A stretch of DNA of 64,000 nucleotides from Rikenella sp031549665 (GTDB lineage Bacteria; Bacteroidota; Bacteroidia; Bacteroidales; Rikenellaceae): contig JAVBPJ010000015.1 in the NCBI GenBank assembly GCA_031549665.1, positions 1 to 64,000 on the forward strand, written 5' to 3'. The notes beneath the pieces are model-generated. The model saw nothing but the letters and a program-made list of their open reading frames with translations, had not been told where the DNA came from and ran no database searches. This document shows positions 7,674-15,851 of the stretch, piece by piece; position 1 is the stretch's first letter, and every line of letters starts with the position of its first letter. The position numbers and the translations under genes were made by a program.

Positions 7674-10520
7674 ATGGCACACAACGGACTAACCGCGCAA
7701 CAAGTTGAAGAGAGCCGCCGCCAGCACGGCGAAAACCTCCTTACCCCCGCCCCCAAGCCTCCGTTGTGGAAGCTCTTTATCGAGAAGTTCGAAGACCCCG
7801 TGATCCGCATCCTGCTGATCGCGGCGTTCCTGTCGCTGGGCATCTCGATCATCCACGGCGAGTACTACGAAACCATCGGGATTTTCTGCGCCATCTTCCT
7901 GGCCACGGGCGTGAGTTTCTGGTTCGAGATGGACGCTGCCAAAAAGTTCGACATCCTCAACCAGGTCAACGACGACACCCCCGTCAAAGTAATCCGCGAG
8001 GGACAGGTGCGCGAGGTGGGCAAACGCGAAGTGGTTGTGGGCGACATCATCCTGCTCGAAACCGGCGACGAGATTCCCGCCGACGCCGAGCTGCTCGAAT
8101 CCACCTCGATGCAGGTGAACGAATCGCAGCTTACCGGCGAACCCTCCATCGCCAAAAGCGCCGACCCCGAAGAGTTCCGCCCCGAAGCCACCTACCCCTC
8201 GAACCACGCCCTGCGCGGCACCACCGTGATCGACGGACACGGCGTGGCTTGCGTGCTGCGCGTGGGCGACGCCACCGAATTCGGCAAAGTGGCCCGCCAG
8301 GCCACCGAAAAGAGCACCGAACCCACCCCGCTCTCCCGCCAGCTCGAAGGGTTGGCCAAGCTGATCGGATTCGCCGGTTTTTCGCTGGCCGTGATCACCT
8401 TTTCGGCCCTGTTCCTGACCGATCTGGTGCGGGCCGACCAACCCCTGGGCAAAGGACAACTGGGCCTGCTGGGCGGCGTGATGATCGGACTGGCCGTGGC
8501 CATGGTCAAAGTATGGCTCCCCATCTGTTACGACGGACTGGCCCTGTTCGGCTCCAAAAAGAAGACCCCCCGCGCGGTGGAGCAATGGAACTGGGGCGCC
8601 TGGTTCGGTATCGGCCTGTTAGCTTTCGCCGCCGTGGCCGGCATCGGATACCTCTTTTTCGGCGTAGACCCGACGGACATCCACCGGTGGATTTCGATCG
8701 ACATGGCCGGCCGCATCCTGCAACACTTCATGGTAGCCGTTACGCTGATCGTGGTGGCCGTTCCCGAGGGACTTCCCATGAGCGTAACGCTGAGCCTCGC
8801 CCTGAGCATGCGCAAAATGCTCAAAAGCAACAACCTGGTCCGCAAAATGCACGCCTGCGAAACAATGGGCGCCACCACCGTTATCTGCACCGATAAAACC
8901 GGCACCCTGACCAAAAACCAAATGAGCGTGGGCGCGGCCCACTGGGTCGAGGGAACCGACCCGAACCTGGCCTACACAGGCATCGCCGCCAACACCACCG
9001 CCAACCTCAACCTGGACGATCCCGCCGCACCCAAGCCGCTCGGCAATCCCACCGAGGGCGCCCTGCTGCTGTGGCTGCACGGACAGGGAGTCGACTACAA
9101 AGCCCTGCGCGAAAAGGCGAAAGTGGTGGCCCAGCTTCCCTTCTCGACCCGCCATAAATACATGGCCACCCTGGTCGAGGGAGCGGACGGATTGCGGCTC
9201 TACGTGAAAGGGGCGCCCGAAATCGTACTGACCAAATGCTCCGGAGTGGCCGACCTGGCCGCCACCGAACAGGAGCTGCTGGGTTACCAACAGAAAGCCA
9301 TGCGCACGCTGGCCTTCGGCTGGAAATCGATCGAGGAGGCATCCGTCGAAAAACTCTCGAAACTCTCGGCCGACGAACTGATGGAACTCTCCGGAAGCGG
9401 GCTGCAATTCATCGGTTTTGTAGCCATCTCCGATCCCGTGCGCGACGACGTTCCGGCGGCCGTTCGCGCCTGCATGTCGGCCGGCATCGGCATCAAAATC
9501 GTTACGGGCGACACCCCCGGCACCGCCCGCGAAATCGGCCGCCAGATCGGCCTGTGGGACCCCGCGACGGACGGCCCCGAAAACGAACTCACGGGCGTGG
9601 AATGGGAGGCCCTGAGCGACCAAGAGGCGCTGGAGCGCGCCGGGAAACTCAAAATCATGTCGCGCGCACGCCCCATGGACAAGCAACGCCTGGTGCAACT
9701 GCTCCAAAAGCGGGGCGAGGTGGTGGCCGTTACCGGAGACGGGACGAACGACGCTCCGGCCCTCAACTTTGCCAACGTGGGCCTGTCGATGGGTACCGGC
9801 ACCTCGGTGGCCAAGGAGGCAAGCGACATCACCCTGCTCGACGACTCCTTTGCCAGCATCGCCACCGCCGTGATGTGGGGGCGCTCGGTCTACCGCAACA
9901 TCCAGCGGTTTGTGCTGTTCCAGCTCACCATCAACGTTACGGCCGTGATGGTGGTTTTCCTGGGTTCGCTGCTTGGGTTCGACCTTCCGCTCACCGTCAC
10001 GCAAATGCTGTGGGTGAACCTGATTATGGACACCTTTGCCGCCGGAGCGCTGGCCTCGTTGCCGCCCGACCCGCGCGAAATGCTCCGCGCCCCGCGCCGA
10101 CTGGGCGAATTCATCGTTTCGCCTGCCATGCGCAGCGAAATCCTGATCACCGGAGCCTGCTTCCTGGTGGCCCTGCTGGGTATTTTCCACTACTTCGCCC
10201 AAAGCGACGCGGCCGATCCTGCCTACGAACTGTCGCTGTTTTTCACCCTGTTCGTCATGCTCCAATTCTGGAACATGTTCAACGCCAAGGCCTATGCAAC
10301 CGGGCATTCCGCCTTCAACAACCTGCGCAACTGCGGAGGATTCCTGCTGGTGGGCGGATTGATCATCATCGGACAACTGGTGATCGTATCGTTCGGCGGC
10401 GAAGTGTTCCGCGTGGTTCCGCTGGGTTGGCAAGACTGGTTGCTGGCCATCGCCGCCACCTCGGTGGTGCTGTGGATCGGCGAGGGGATTCGCTGGATAC
10501 GCCGCATCAGGGCAAACTGA
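7674..10520 (+). CDS. Calcium-translocating P-type ATPase (type II)
   Basis: 948 residues. It begins with a cation-ATPase N-terminal domain, then an actuator domain with LTGEPS, the membrane motif PEGLP at 364-368, the phosphorylation site DKTGTLT with Asp407, and the hinge GDGTND at 688-693, followed by the C-terminal membrane bundle. It should export Ca2+ from the cytoplasm using ATP. It is longer than typical bacterial relatives because about 90 extra residues with two additional hydrophobic stretches lie between the predicted M3 and M4 (encoded near 8452-8715). The ATG is 12 bases after the DUF3108 stop. Specificity for Ca2+ over Mg2+ is by family resemblance only. Confidence 0.9.
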   Translation: MAHNGLTAQQVEESRRQHGENLLTPAPKPPLWKLFIEKFEDPVIRILLIAAFLSLGISIIHGEYYETIGIFCAIFLATGVSFWFEMDAAKKFDILNQVNDDTPVKVIREGQVREVGKREVVVGDIILLETGDEIPADAELLESTSMQVNESQLTGEPSIAKSADPEEFRPEATYPSNHALRGTTVIDGHGVACVLRVGDATEFGKVARQATEKSTEPTPLSRQLEGLAKLIGFAGFSLAVITFSALFLTDLVRADQPLGKGQLGLLGGVMIGLAVAMVKVWLPICYDGLALFGSKKKTPRAVEQWNWGAWFGIGLLAFAAVAGIGYLFFGVDPTDIHRWISIDMAGRILQHFMVAVTLIVVAVPEGLPMSVTLSLALSMRKMLKSNNLVRKMHACETMGATTVICTDKTGTLTKNQMSVGAAHWVEGTDPNLAYTGIAANTTANLNLDDPAAPKPLGNPTEGALLLWLHGQGVDYKALREKAKVVAQLPFSTRHKYMATLVEGADGLRLYVKGAPEIVLTKCSGVADLAATEQELLGYQQKAMRTLAFGWKSIEEASVEKLSKLSADELMELSGSGLQFIGFVAISDPVRDDVPAAVRACMSAGIGIKIVTGDTPGTAREIGRQIGLWDPATDGPENELTGVEWEALSDQEALERAGKLKIMSRARPMDKQRLVQLLQKRGEVVAVTGDGTNDAPALNFANVGLSMGTGTSVAKEASDITLLDDSFASIATAVMWGRSVYRNIQRFVLFQLTINVTAVMVVFLGSLLGFDLPLTVTQMLWVNLIMDTFAAGALASLPPDPREMLRAPRRLGEFIVSPAMRSEILITGACFLVALLGIFHYFAQSDAADPAYELSLFFTLFVMLQFWNMFNAKAYATGHSAFNNLRNCGGFLLVGGLIIIGQLVIVSFGGEVFRVVPLGWQDWLLAIAATSVVLWIGEGIRWIRRIRAN

Positions 10521-10594
10521 TCGATCCATCACGGAAAACGATCGAATCGTATCGATCAAGTACGGTTCGAGTAGGCCACTCCGGAAACTTTTCA

Positions 10595-10602
10595 TAACTT
10601 TG
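10595..10602 (+). promoter_or_regulatory. -7 promoter box for glgB
   Basis: TAACTTTG matches TAnnTTTG and ends 19 bases before the glgB ATG. The -33 element is weak. The 100-base gap after the ATPase gene contains no convincing terminator. Confidence 0.6.
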
Positions 10603-10621
10603 CGGAAATCGATCGAAGTTT

Positions 10622-12664
10622 ATGGAAGACCGCCCTGCCGACCTCACCCTGTCAATCATTGAAAGTGATGAATGGCTGCGGCCGGCGGCTCCCGAACTGA
10701 TCCATCGCCACGAACGCTACCGGTGGGCCCTCGGCCAGATCGAGTACTACAACGGCACCATCGCCGACTACGCCAACGCCCATCTTTACTATGGATTCCA
10801 CTACGACCCCGTGATGCTGGGCTGGTGGTTCCGCGAGTGGCTCCCCTCGGCCAAAGAGGTGTTCCTGTTCGGCGATTTCAACGACTGGGAACGCACGCAA
10901 TACCCGCTCGAACGCGACCAGTGGGGCTGTTGGTCGATCTTCCTCTCCGCCGAACAAACCAACGGGCGGTTGGGACACCGGTCGCTCGTAAAACTTTACA
11001 TACACGGCGCCGACGGTTCGTGGCTCGACCGCATTCCCGCCTACATCCGCCGCACGGTACAGGACGAGCAAAGCAAAGACTTTGTGGGGCAAGTGTGGCG
11101 CCCCGACGAGCCCTTCGACTGGCAGGGCGACGATTTCGACCTGAGCCGCCACCAAAACCTGCTGATCTACGAGTGCCACGTGGGCATGGCGCAGGAGGAG
11201 GCCAGGGTGGGCAGCTATGCCGAATTTACCGCCAACGTGCTTCCCCGCGTCAAGCAACTGGGCTACAACACCCTCCAGCTCATGGCCATTGCCGAGCACC
11301 CCTACTACGGGAGCTTCGGATACCAAGTGAGCAACTTCTTTGCGCCCTCGTCCCGTTTCGGCACCCCCGAAGAACTTAAAACCCTGATCCGCACCGCCCA
11401 CAGCATGGGCCTGGGGGTGATTATGGACGTGGTACACTCCCACTTCGTCAAAAACCTCCACGAAGGAATCAACCGACTGGACGGCACCGAACTCTACTCG
11501 CCCGCCGAGGGAGGCGACCACCCGCAATGGGACTCGAAACTCTTCGACTACGGCCGCGAACAGGTGCGGCACTTCCTGCTCTCGAACCTCAAGTACTGGA
11601 TCACCGAATTTCACTTCGACGGATTCCGTTTCGACGCCGTCACCTCGATGCTCTACCACCACCACGGCCTGAACGACGTGTGGGACCGCGAAGCCTATTT
11701 CGGCGAGGCGGTCAATCGAGACGCCATCCTCTACCTGAGCCTGGCCAACCGCCTGGTGCATACGCTGCGGGCGGGCGGAATTACCATCGCCGAAGACGTG
11801 AGCGGCATGCCCGGACTCACCGTACCCATCGACGACGGCGGCGTTGGATTCGACTACCGGCTCGGCATGTCGATCCCCGACTTTTGGATCGAGTACCTGC
11901 AAGATATTCCCGACGAAGAGTGGGACCTGCACCGCATGTGGAACACCCTGCTGAACCGCCTGCCCTCGTCCCGCACGGTGGCCTACGCCGAGTCGCACGA
12001 CCAGGCGCTGGTGGGCGATAAAACCATCGCGTTCCGGCTGATGGACAAGGCCATGTACGACGACATGTCGCGCACCTCGAAGAGCGTTGTGGTCGACCGC
12101 GGCATAGCCCTCCACAAAATGATCCGCCTGATCACCATCACCCTGGGCGGCGAAGCCTACCTGAACTTCATGGGCAACGAATTCGGCCATCCCGAATGGA
12201 TCGACTTCCCCCGCCAGGGGAACGGGTGGAGCTACGCCCACGCCCGCAGGCAGTGGTCGCTCGCCGAGGCCGAATACCTGCGCTACATCGACCTGTGGCG
12301 CTTCGACCGCGACATGCTGCGGCTGGTGCAGCACTTCCATATTTTGGGCAGCGGCTACGGCTACCAACTGCTCATAGACGACCTCAACAAAACGCTGGTG
12401 TACGAACAGGCCGGACTGCTTTTCGTCTTCAACTGGCACCCCGCCAACAGCCTGCCCGACTACTCCATTCCGGCTCCCGTACCGGGGCGATACCGGCTCA
12501 TATTCAACAGCGACCACCCCTCGTTCGGAGGACTGGGGCGCATCACCGAGGGACTCGACTACTTCACCGTCCCCCACACCGACTCTCAAGATACAACCCG
12601 CCACACACTGCAGATATACAACATTAACCGCGCCGCGCTGATCTTCGAACGACAGGGAGAGTAG
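10622..12664 (+). CDS. glgB: 1,4-alpha-glucan branching enzyme
   Basis: 680 residues, GH13 family, resembling the eukaryote-like branching enzymes common in Bacteroidales. An N-terminal carbohydrate-binding module (about 60-160, with FLFGDFNDWER) precedes the catalytic barrel. The expected catalytic residues are Asp338 in DGFRFDAVTSM, Glu391 in TIAEDVSG and the transition-state Asp460 in AESHDQALVGD. It makes alpha-1,6 branches in glycogen in the cytoplasm. No glgA, glgC or glgP lies nearby. The next gene starts about 20 bases after the stop. Confidence 0.95.
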   Translation: MEDRPADLTLSIIESDEWLRPAAPELIHRHERYRWALGQIEYYNGTIADYANAHLYYGFHYDPVMLGWWFREWLPSAKEVFLFGDFNDWERTQYPLERDQWGCWSIFLSAEQTNGRLGHRSLVKLYIHGADGSWLDRIPAYIRRTVQDEQSKDFVGQVWRPDEPFDWQGDDFDLSRHQNLLIYECHVGMAQEEARVGSYAEFTANVLPRVKQLGYNTLQLMAIAEHPYYGSFGYQVSNFFAPSSRFGTPEELKTLIRTAHSMGLGVIMDVVHSHFVKNLHEGINRLDGTELYSPAEGGDHPQWDSKLFDYGREQVRHFLLSNLKYWITEFHFDGFRFDAVTSMLYHHHGLNDVWDREAYFGEAVNRDAILYLSLANRLVHTLRAGGITIAEDVSGMPGLTVPIDDGGVGFDYRLGMSIPDFWIEYLQDIPDEEWDLHRMWNTLLNRLPSSRTVAYAESHDQALVGDKTIAFRLMDKAMYDDMSRTSKSVVVDRGIALHKMIRLITITLGGEAYLNFMGNEFGHPEWIDFPRQGNGWSYAHARRQWSLAEAEYLRYIDLWRFDRDMLRLVQHFHILGSGYGYQLLIDDLNKTLVYEQAGLLFVFNWHPANSLPDYSIPAPVPGRYRLIFNSDHPSFGGLGRITEGLDYFTVPHTDSQDTTRHTLQIYNINRAALIFERQGE

Positions 12665-12684
12665 TCGGCACAAAAAACGACACC

Positions 12685-13803
12685 AAGAAAAAACATCTTC
12701 TGTTTGGCGTACTCCCTTTTTTAGCAACCCTGTTGACCGCCTGTGGCGGCGACAACCCCACACCGCCCCCTCCCCCGCCGCCTGCCACGGACATTTCGCA
12801 AATCGCACGAACCGCCTGGTACGAGTCGGCTCCCTCCGTTTCGGGGAACAAAACATCCGTCTCGAGCGAGGCCATCAAACTCGTGTTCTTCGGCTGGGGC
12901 GAGAACAACGACAAACGTTTCACCCTCAATTTCCCCACCACCGGACAGTACAAGCGGGCCATCCTCAAGTACCGGATGGGCGCCTGGAATCAGGGCTGCT
13001 CGCCGTACGACAACACCACCTTCGTAATGGTCAAATACCAGGATCAATGGTACGAGATCGTGCGGGTGATCACCCCGTTCGGCAACTCGTTCGGATCGAC
13101 CTGGGAGCGTTTTTACTACTTTGACGTAACCGACTACCTGCCCATGCTCAGAGGGGCCACCGAGTTCCGTCTCTACTACGGCGGATTCGACGCCACCGAC
13201 ACCCGCGCACACACCGCAACACTTACCTTCGACCTGTACGAGGGGACTCCCGAACGGACCATGATCTACGCCGCCAAAATGTACGACAGCAGCCGCGACG
13301 GAAACTCGGGATACCGCGGCTTTGCTTACGGAGTGGCCGGACACGACATCGAAGTCGCTGCGCGGATGGGCCAAAAGAGCTTTACGATCCCCGCCGCGGT
13401 CAAGACCCTCGAAATGCGCGTAGGCATCACCGGGCACGGCCACGACCAGGGCACATTCCCCGACCGGACAGGTTACAGCACCCTCAACGCCGCCGAATTC
13501 GACCGCAACAGCTACACGTTCAAGCTGAACGGAGCGACCGTGGCCGGCGTGAAGGGCGATATTTTCATCACTTGCAGCGGCAACTACTCCCAGGCCGGAA
13601 CGGCCTACTACGACCGCGCCAACTGGTGTCCGGGGAATCCGATGCTCACCCAGTACTGGAAAATCAACAAACTGCCCGAAGGCGGAGGCCCCATCACGCT
13701 GGACATCGACCTGGAACGCTTCATCTCGGCCAAGGCCCAAACCAACGCCGAGGGAGTGGCCCAGTACATCGTGCAGGTCGACCTGTACGGATTCGACAAA
13801 TAA
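12685..13803 (+). CDS. PNGase F-like lipoprotein (start codon apparently lost)
   Basis: The mature part resembles peptide-N-glycosidase F: WYEIVRVITPF, FDVTDYLPMLRG, LYEGTP and DRANWCPG line up with WYEIGRFITPY, IDVTDFKSLLSG, VYGTP and DRAGWCPG of the flavobacterial enzyme. Counting from 12685, Asp109 (CSPYD) corresponds to catalytic Asp60 and Glu271 (AAEFD) to Glu206; the Glu118 position is not conserved. Residues 5-20 are a lipoprotein signal peptide ending LTAC, then a poly-Pro spacer, so the protein would sit on the cell envelope and could remove N-glycans from glycoproteins. The oddity is the start. The first plausible codon of the signal peptide (12685) reads AAG, not ATG, and the frame has no ATG, GTG or TTG between the upstream stop near 12625 and TTG at 12733, which is inside the signal peptide. 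It may be a real lost start, a non-canonical start or a sequence error. It follows glgB by 20 bases. Confidence 0.72.
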   Translation, partial: KKKHLLFGVLPFLATLLTACGGDNPTPPPPPPPATDISQIARTAWYESAPSVSGNKTSVSSEAIKLVFFGWGENNDKRFTLNFPTTGQYKRAILKYRMGAWNQGCSPYDNTTFVMVKYQDQWYEIVRVITPFGNSFGSTWERFYYFDVTDYLPMLRGATEFRLYYGGFDATDTRAHTATLTFDLYEGTPERTMIYAAKMYDSSRDGNSGYRGFAYGVAGHDIEVAARMGQKSFTIPAAVKTLEMRVGITGHGHDQGTFPDRTGYSTLNAAEFDRNSYTFKLNGATVAGVKGDIFITCSGNYSQAGTAYYDRANWCPGNPMLTQYWKINKLPEGGGPITLDIDLERFISAKAQTNAEGVAQYIVQVDLYGFDK

Positions 13804-13823
13804 CCCCCTTCCGCCCGTTACCG

Positions 13824-13865
13824 GCGGGGGAGCCTTTCTCACGAAAGGCTCCCCCGCTGTTTTTT
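13824..13865 (+). terminator. Terminator after the PNGase-like gene
   Basis: A perfect 15-pair stem (13824-13838 with 13843-13857) with a TCAC loop is followed by TGTTTTTT. It ends the glgB operon. The hairpin also lies about 34 bases beyond the convergent rsmF-like stop, but without a T-run in that direction. Confidence 0.92.
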
Positions 13866-13891
13866 GATTCTCCGGCCGGTAGAAACGGCAA

Positions 13892-15241
13892 TCAATAGTG
13901 CAGTATCCGCCACCCCGACGGGTAGAGGTTGTTGACCCGCCGGCCGATCCGTTTGGCCCAGCCGATGGGCAGGTCGCCAAAAAGCATCAGGTTGAGTCCC
14001 TCGGCGAGGGAATCGGGCGAAAGCATCCCTTTCCGCAGGTACTCCAAAGCCGTTTCCCGGTCCAAGCGGGCGCAGGGAACAGCCGCGCGGCCGACCGCAT
14101 GGTAGAGGGCCAGCGAGTGCACGGGCTTGAGTTCTCCGCGAATCCATTCACCCATCTGCACGCCCGAATAGAGTACGCGGAAGCGCTCCAGAAAGAGCGG
14201 CACCACGCCCCACAACGCCTCGGAAAATCCATAGACCGATTCGCCGCCGAAGGCGAAACGCTCCAGCGCGGCAGAAGGGGCCAGCCAGCGGCCGATCCGT
14301 TCGGACTCTGCCCGCGACAACAACGCCGGAATCCGCCGGGGTTTAGGCAAACGCCCCGCCGGGGTCGTTCGCTGCGGCCCGGTTTTTCGGATGGCGGCAA
14401 TGAAAAAACCCTCGCCCGCAACGCGGTGGGGATAGAAACGAAACCCGCCTTCGGTGGTAACGATGCCCGGGTCGGGGATCGGAATTTGTGTCAGCAATTC
14501 GCCCCCCAACTCCTCGCAGATCCAGCGCACGGCCTCTTCGTTCTCCTGCGGGGCGTAGGTGCAGGTGCTGACAACGAGTACACCCCCCGCACGCAACGCA
14601 GGCCACACATCGGCCACAATGCGGCGGCCCCGGGCGGCGCACAGGCGCACGTTGTCGGGACTCCACTCGGCGCGCGAAGCGGGCTCCTTGCGAAACATCC
14701 CCTCGCCCGAACAAGGGAGGTCGGCCACCACCAGATCGAAAAACCCGGGGAGGGATCGGGCGAAATCGGCTGGATCGTTCTGCGTAACGATCGTGTTTCC
14801 GATGCCCCACTTTTGGATATTCTGGGCCAATATCTGCGCGCGGGGGCGGATCACCTCGTTGGCCACGAGCAATCCCTCGGGGCCGATCCACGCGGAAAGC
14901 TGGGTCGACTTGCCGCCCGGAGCGGCGCAAAGATCAAGCGTGGCAGCCGGGGTCAACCCCAGGTGTCGCACCATCCACCCGACGAACATCGACGAGGCCT
15001 CCTGCACGTAGTAGGCTCCGGCGGCAAACGCGGGGTCGGCCGTAAACAGGGGGCGGTCGGCCAGGGAGCGGCCCAGGGGTTCCCAGGGGATCGGCGCCCC
15101 CTCCATCTCAAAAGGCTTGTAGGGATTCAGGCGGACGGACGTCGGCGGGGGTTGGTCCAGCGCGTGCAGAAAGCGGTCGGTTTCGCCTTCGGGAATCCTC
15201 GTGCCGAGGTCGGCGATAAACGCTCCGGGCAGGTTACTCAT
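13892..15241 (-). CDS. rRNA (cytosine-C5) methyltransferase, RsmF/NSUN type
   Basis: 449 residues. The SAM-dependent core has motif I LDLCAAPGGKS, motif IV DLPCSGEGMF with Cys177, and motif VI STCTYAP with catalytic Cys227. The C-terminal part (VYGFSEALWG, YSGVQMGEW, YPSGWRI) resembles the RNA-binding half of RsmF-like enzymes. It should methylate cytosine C5 in 16S rRNA (or tRNA) in the cytoplasm; the exact site cannot be read from sequence. I chose ATG 15241 (MSNLPGAF) over an upstream in-frame ATG at 15298, which lies deep inside the kinase gene. It overlaps the kinase by 8 bases and is last in the M23-dxr-rseP run. Confidence 0.88.
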   Translation of the reverse strand: MSNLPGAFIADLGTRIPEGETDRFLHALDQPPPTSVRLNPYKPFEMEGAPIPWEPLGRSLADRPLFTADPAFAAGAYYVQEASSMFVGWMVRHLGLTPAATLDLCAAPGGKSTQLSAWIGPEGLLVANEVIRPRAQILAQNIQKWGIGNTIVTQNDPADFARSLPGFFDLVVADLPCSGEGMFRKEPASRAEWSPDNVRLCAARGRRIVADVWPALRAGGVLVVSTCTYAPQENEEAVRWICEELGGELLTQIPIPDPGIVTTEGGFRFYPHRVAGEGFFIAAIRKTGPQRTTPAGRLPKPRRIPALLSRAESERIGRWLAPSAALERFAFGGESVYGFSEALWGVVPLFLERFRVLYSGVQMGEWIRGELKPVHSLALYHAVGRAAVPCARLDRETALEYLRKGMLSPDSLAEGLNLMLFGDLPIGWAKRIGRRVNNLYPSGWRILHY

Positions 15242-15836
15242 CGAGTCGGCGGACGATTCGCTCCAGAACGGCCTCGCGGGCGACGGGATCGGTAACAAAG
15301 TCCTGCCGGTCGACCTCGATCACCAGCTTGGGGCCGGTGTAGGAGTCGACCCATTCGTCGTACAGGGTGTTGAGGTTGCTCAGGTAGGCCGCATCGATCG
15401 ACGATTCGTACACCCTCCCCCGCCGCTTGATCTGGCTGATGAGGTTGGGCGCCGACGCCTTCAGGTATATCAACAGGCGGGGCGGAGTGAGGCTGCGGTC
15501 GATCAATTCGTAGAGCTGCATGTAGGTGGCGTAGTCACGCTTGGCAAGCAGACCCATCGCATGCAGGTTCGAGGCGAACACGCGCGCGTCTTCGTAAATG
15601 GTGCGGTCGACCACGGCGGGACGGGGGCTTTCCGTGATCTCGGCCAACTGACGGAGCCGCTTTCCCAGGAAGTAGATTTGCAGGTTGAACGACCAGCGCT
15701 GCATTTGGTTGTAAAAGTCGCCCAGGTAGGGATTCTCCGGCTCTTCGTAGCGGGCCTCCCAACCCAGCCGTTCACTGAGCAGCTCGGTCAGGTAGGTCTT
15801 TCCGCTACCGATATTGCCTGCAATGGCGATGTACAT
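15234..15836 (-). CDS. Deoxynucleoside kinase
   Basis: 200 residues. The P-loop GNIGSGKT is at 7-14, the DRT motif (Asp77-Arg78, replacing the usual DRS/ERS) precedes IYEDARVFA, and a lid KRRGRVYE lies near 155. It belongs to the dNK/dGK/dCK family, which salvages deoxynucleosides by ATP-dependent 5'-phosphorylation in the cytoplasm. Substrate preference cannot be decided. It overlaps the methyltransferase start by 8 bases and follows the GH3-like gene by 15 bases. Confidence 0.9.
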   Translation of the reverse strand: MYIAIAGNIGSGKTYLTELLSERLGWEARYEEPENPYLGDFYNQMQRWSFNLQIYFLGKRLRQLAEITESPRPAVVDRTIYEDARVFASNLHAMGLLAKRDYATYMQLYELIDRSLTPPRLLIYLKASAPNLISQIKRRGRVYESSIDAAYLSNLNTLYDEWVDSYTGPKLVIEVDRQDFVTDPVAREAVLERIVRRLDE

Positions 15837-15851
15837 AGGGGCGGAGGCGGT

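Noticed and set aside
10521..10621. Repeated GATCGA/ATCGAT-like words between the ATPase and glgB as operator sites
   Set aside because: Irregular spacing and common words in this genome; no clear symmetry.
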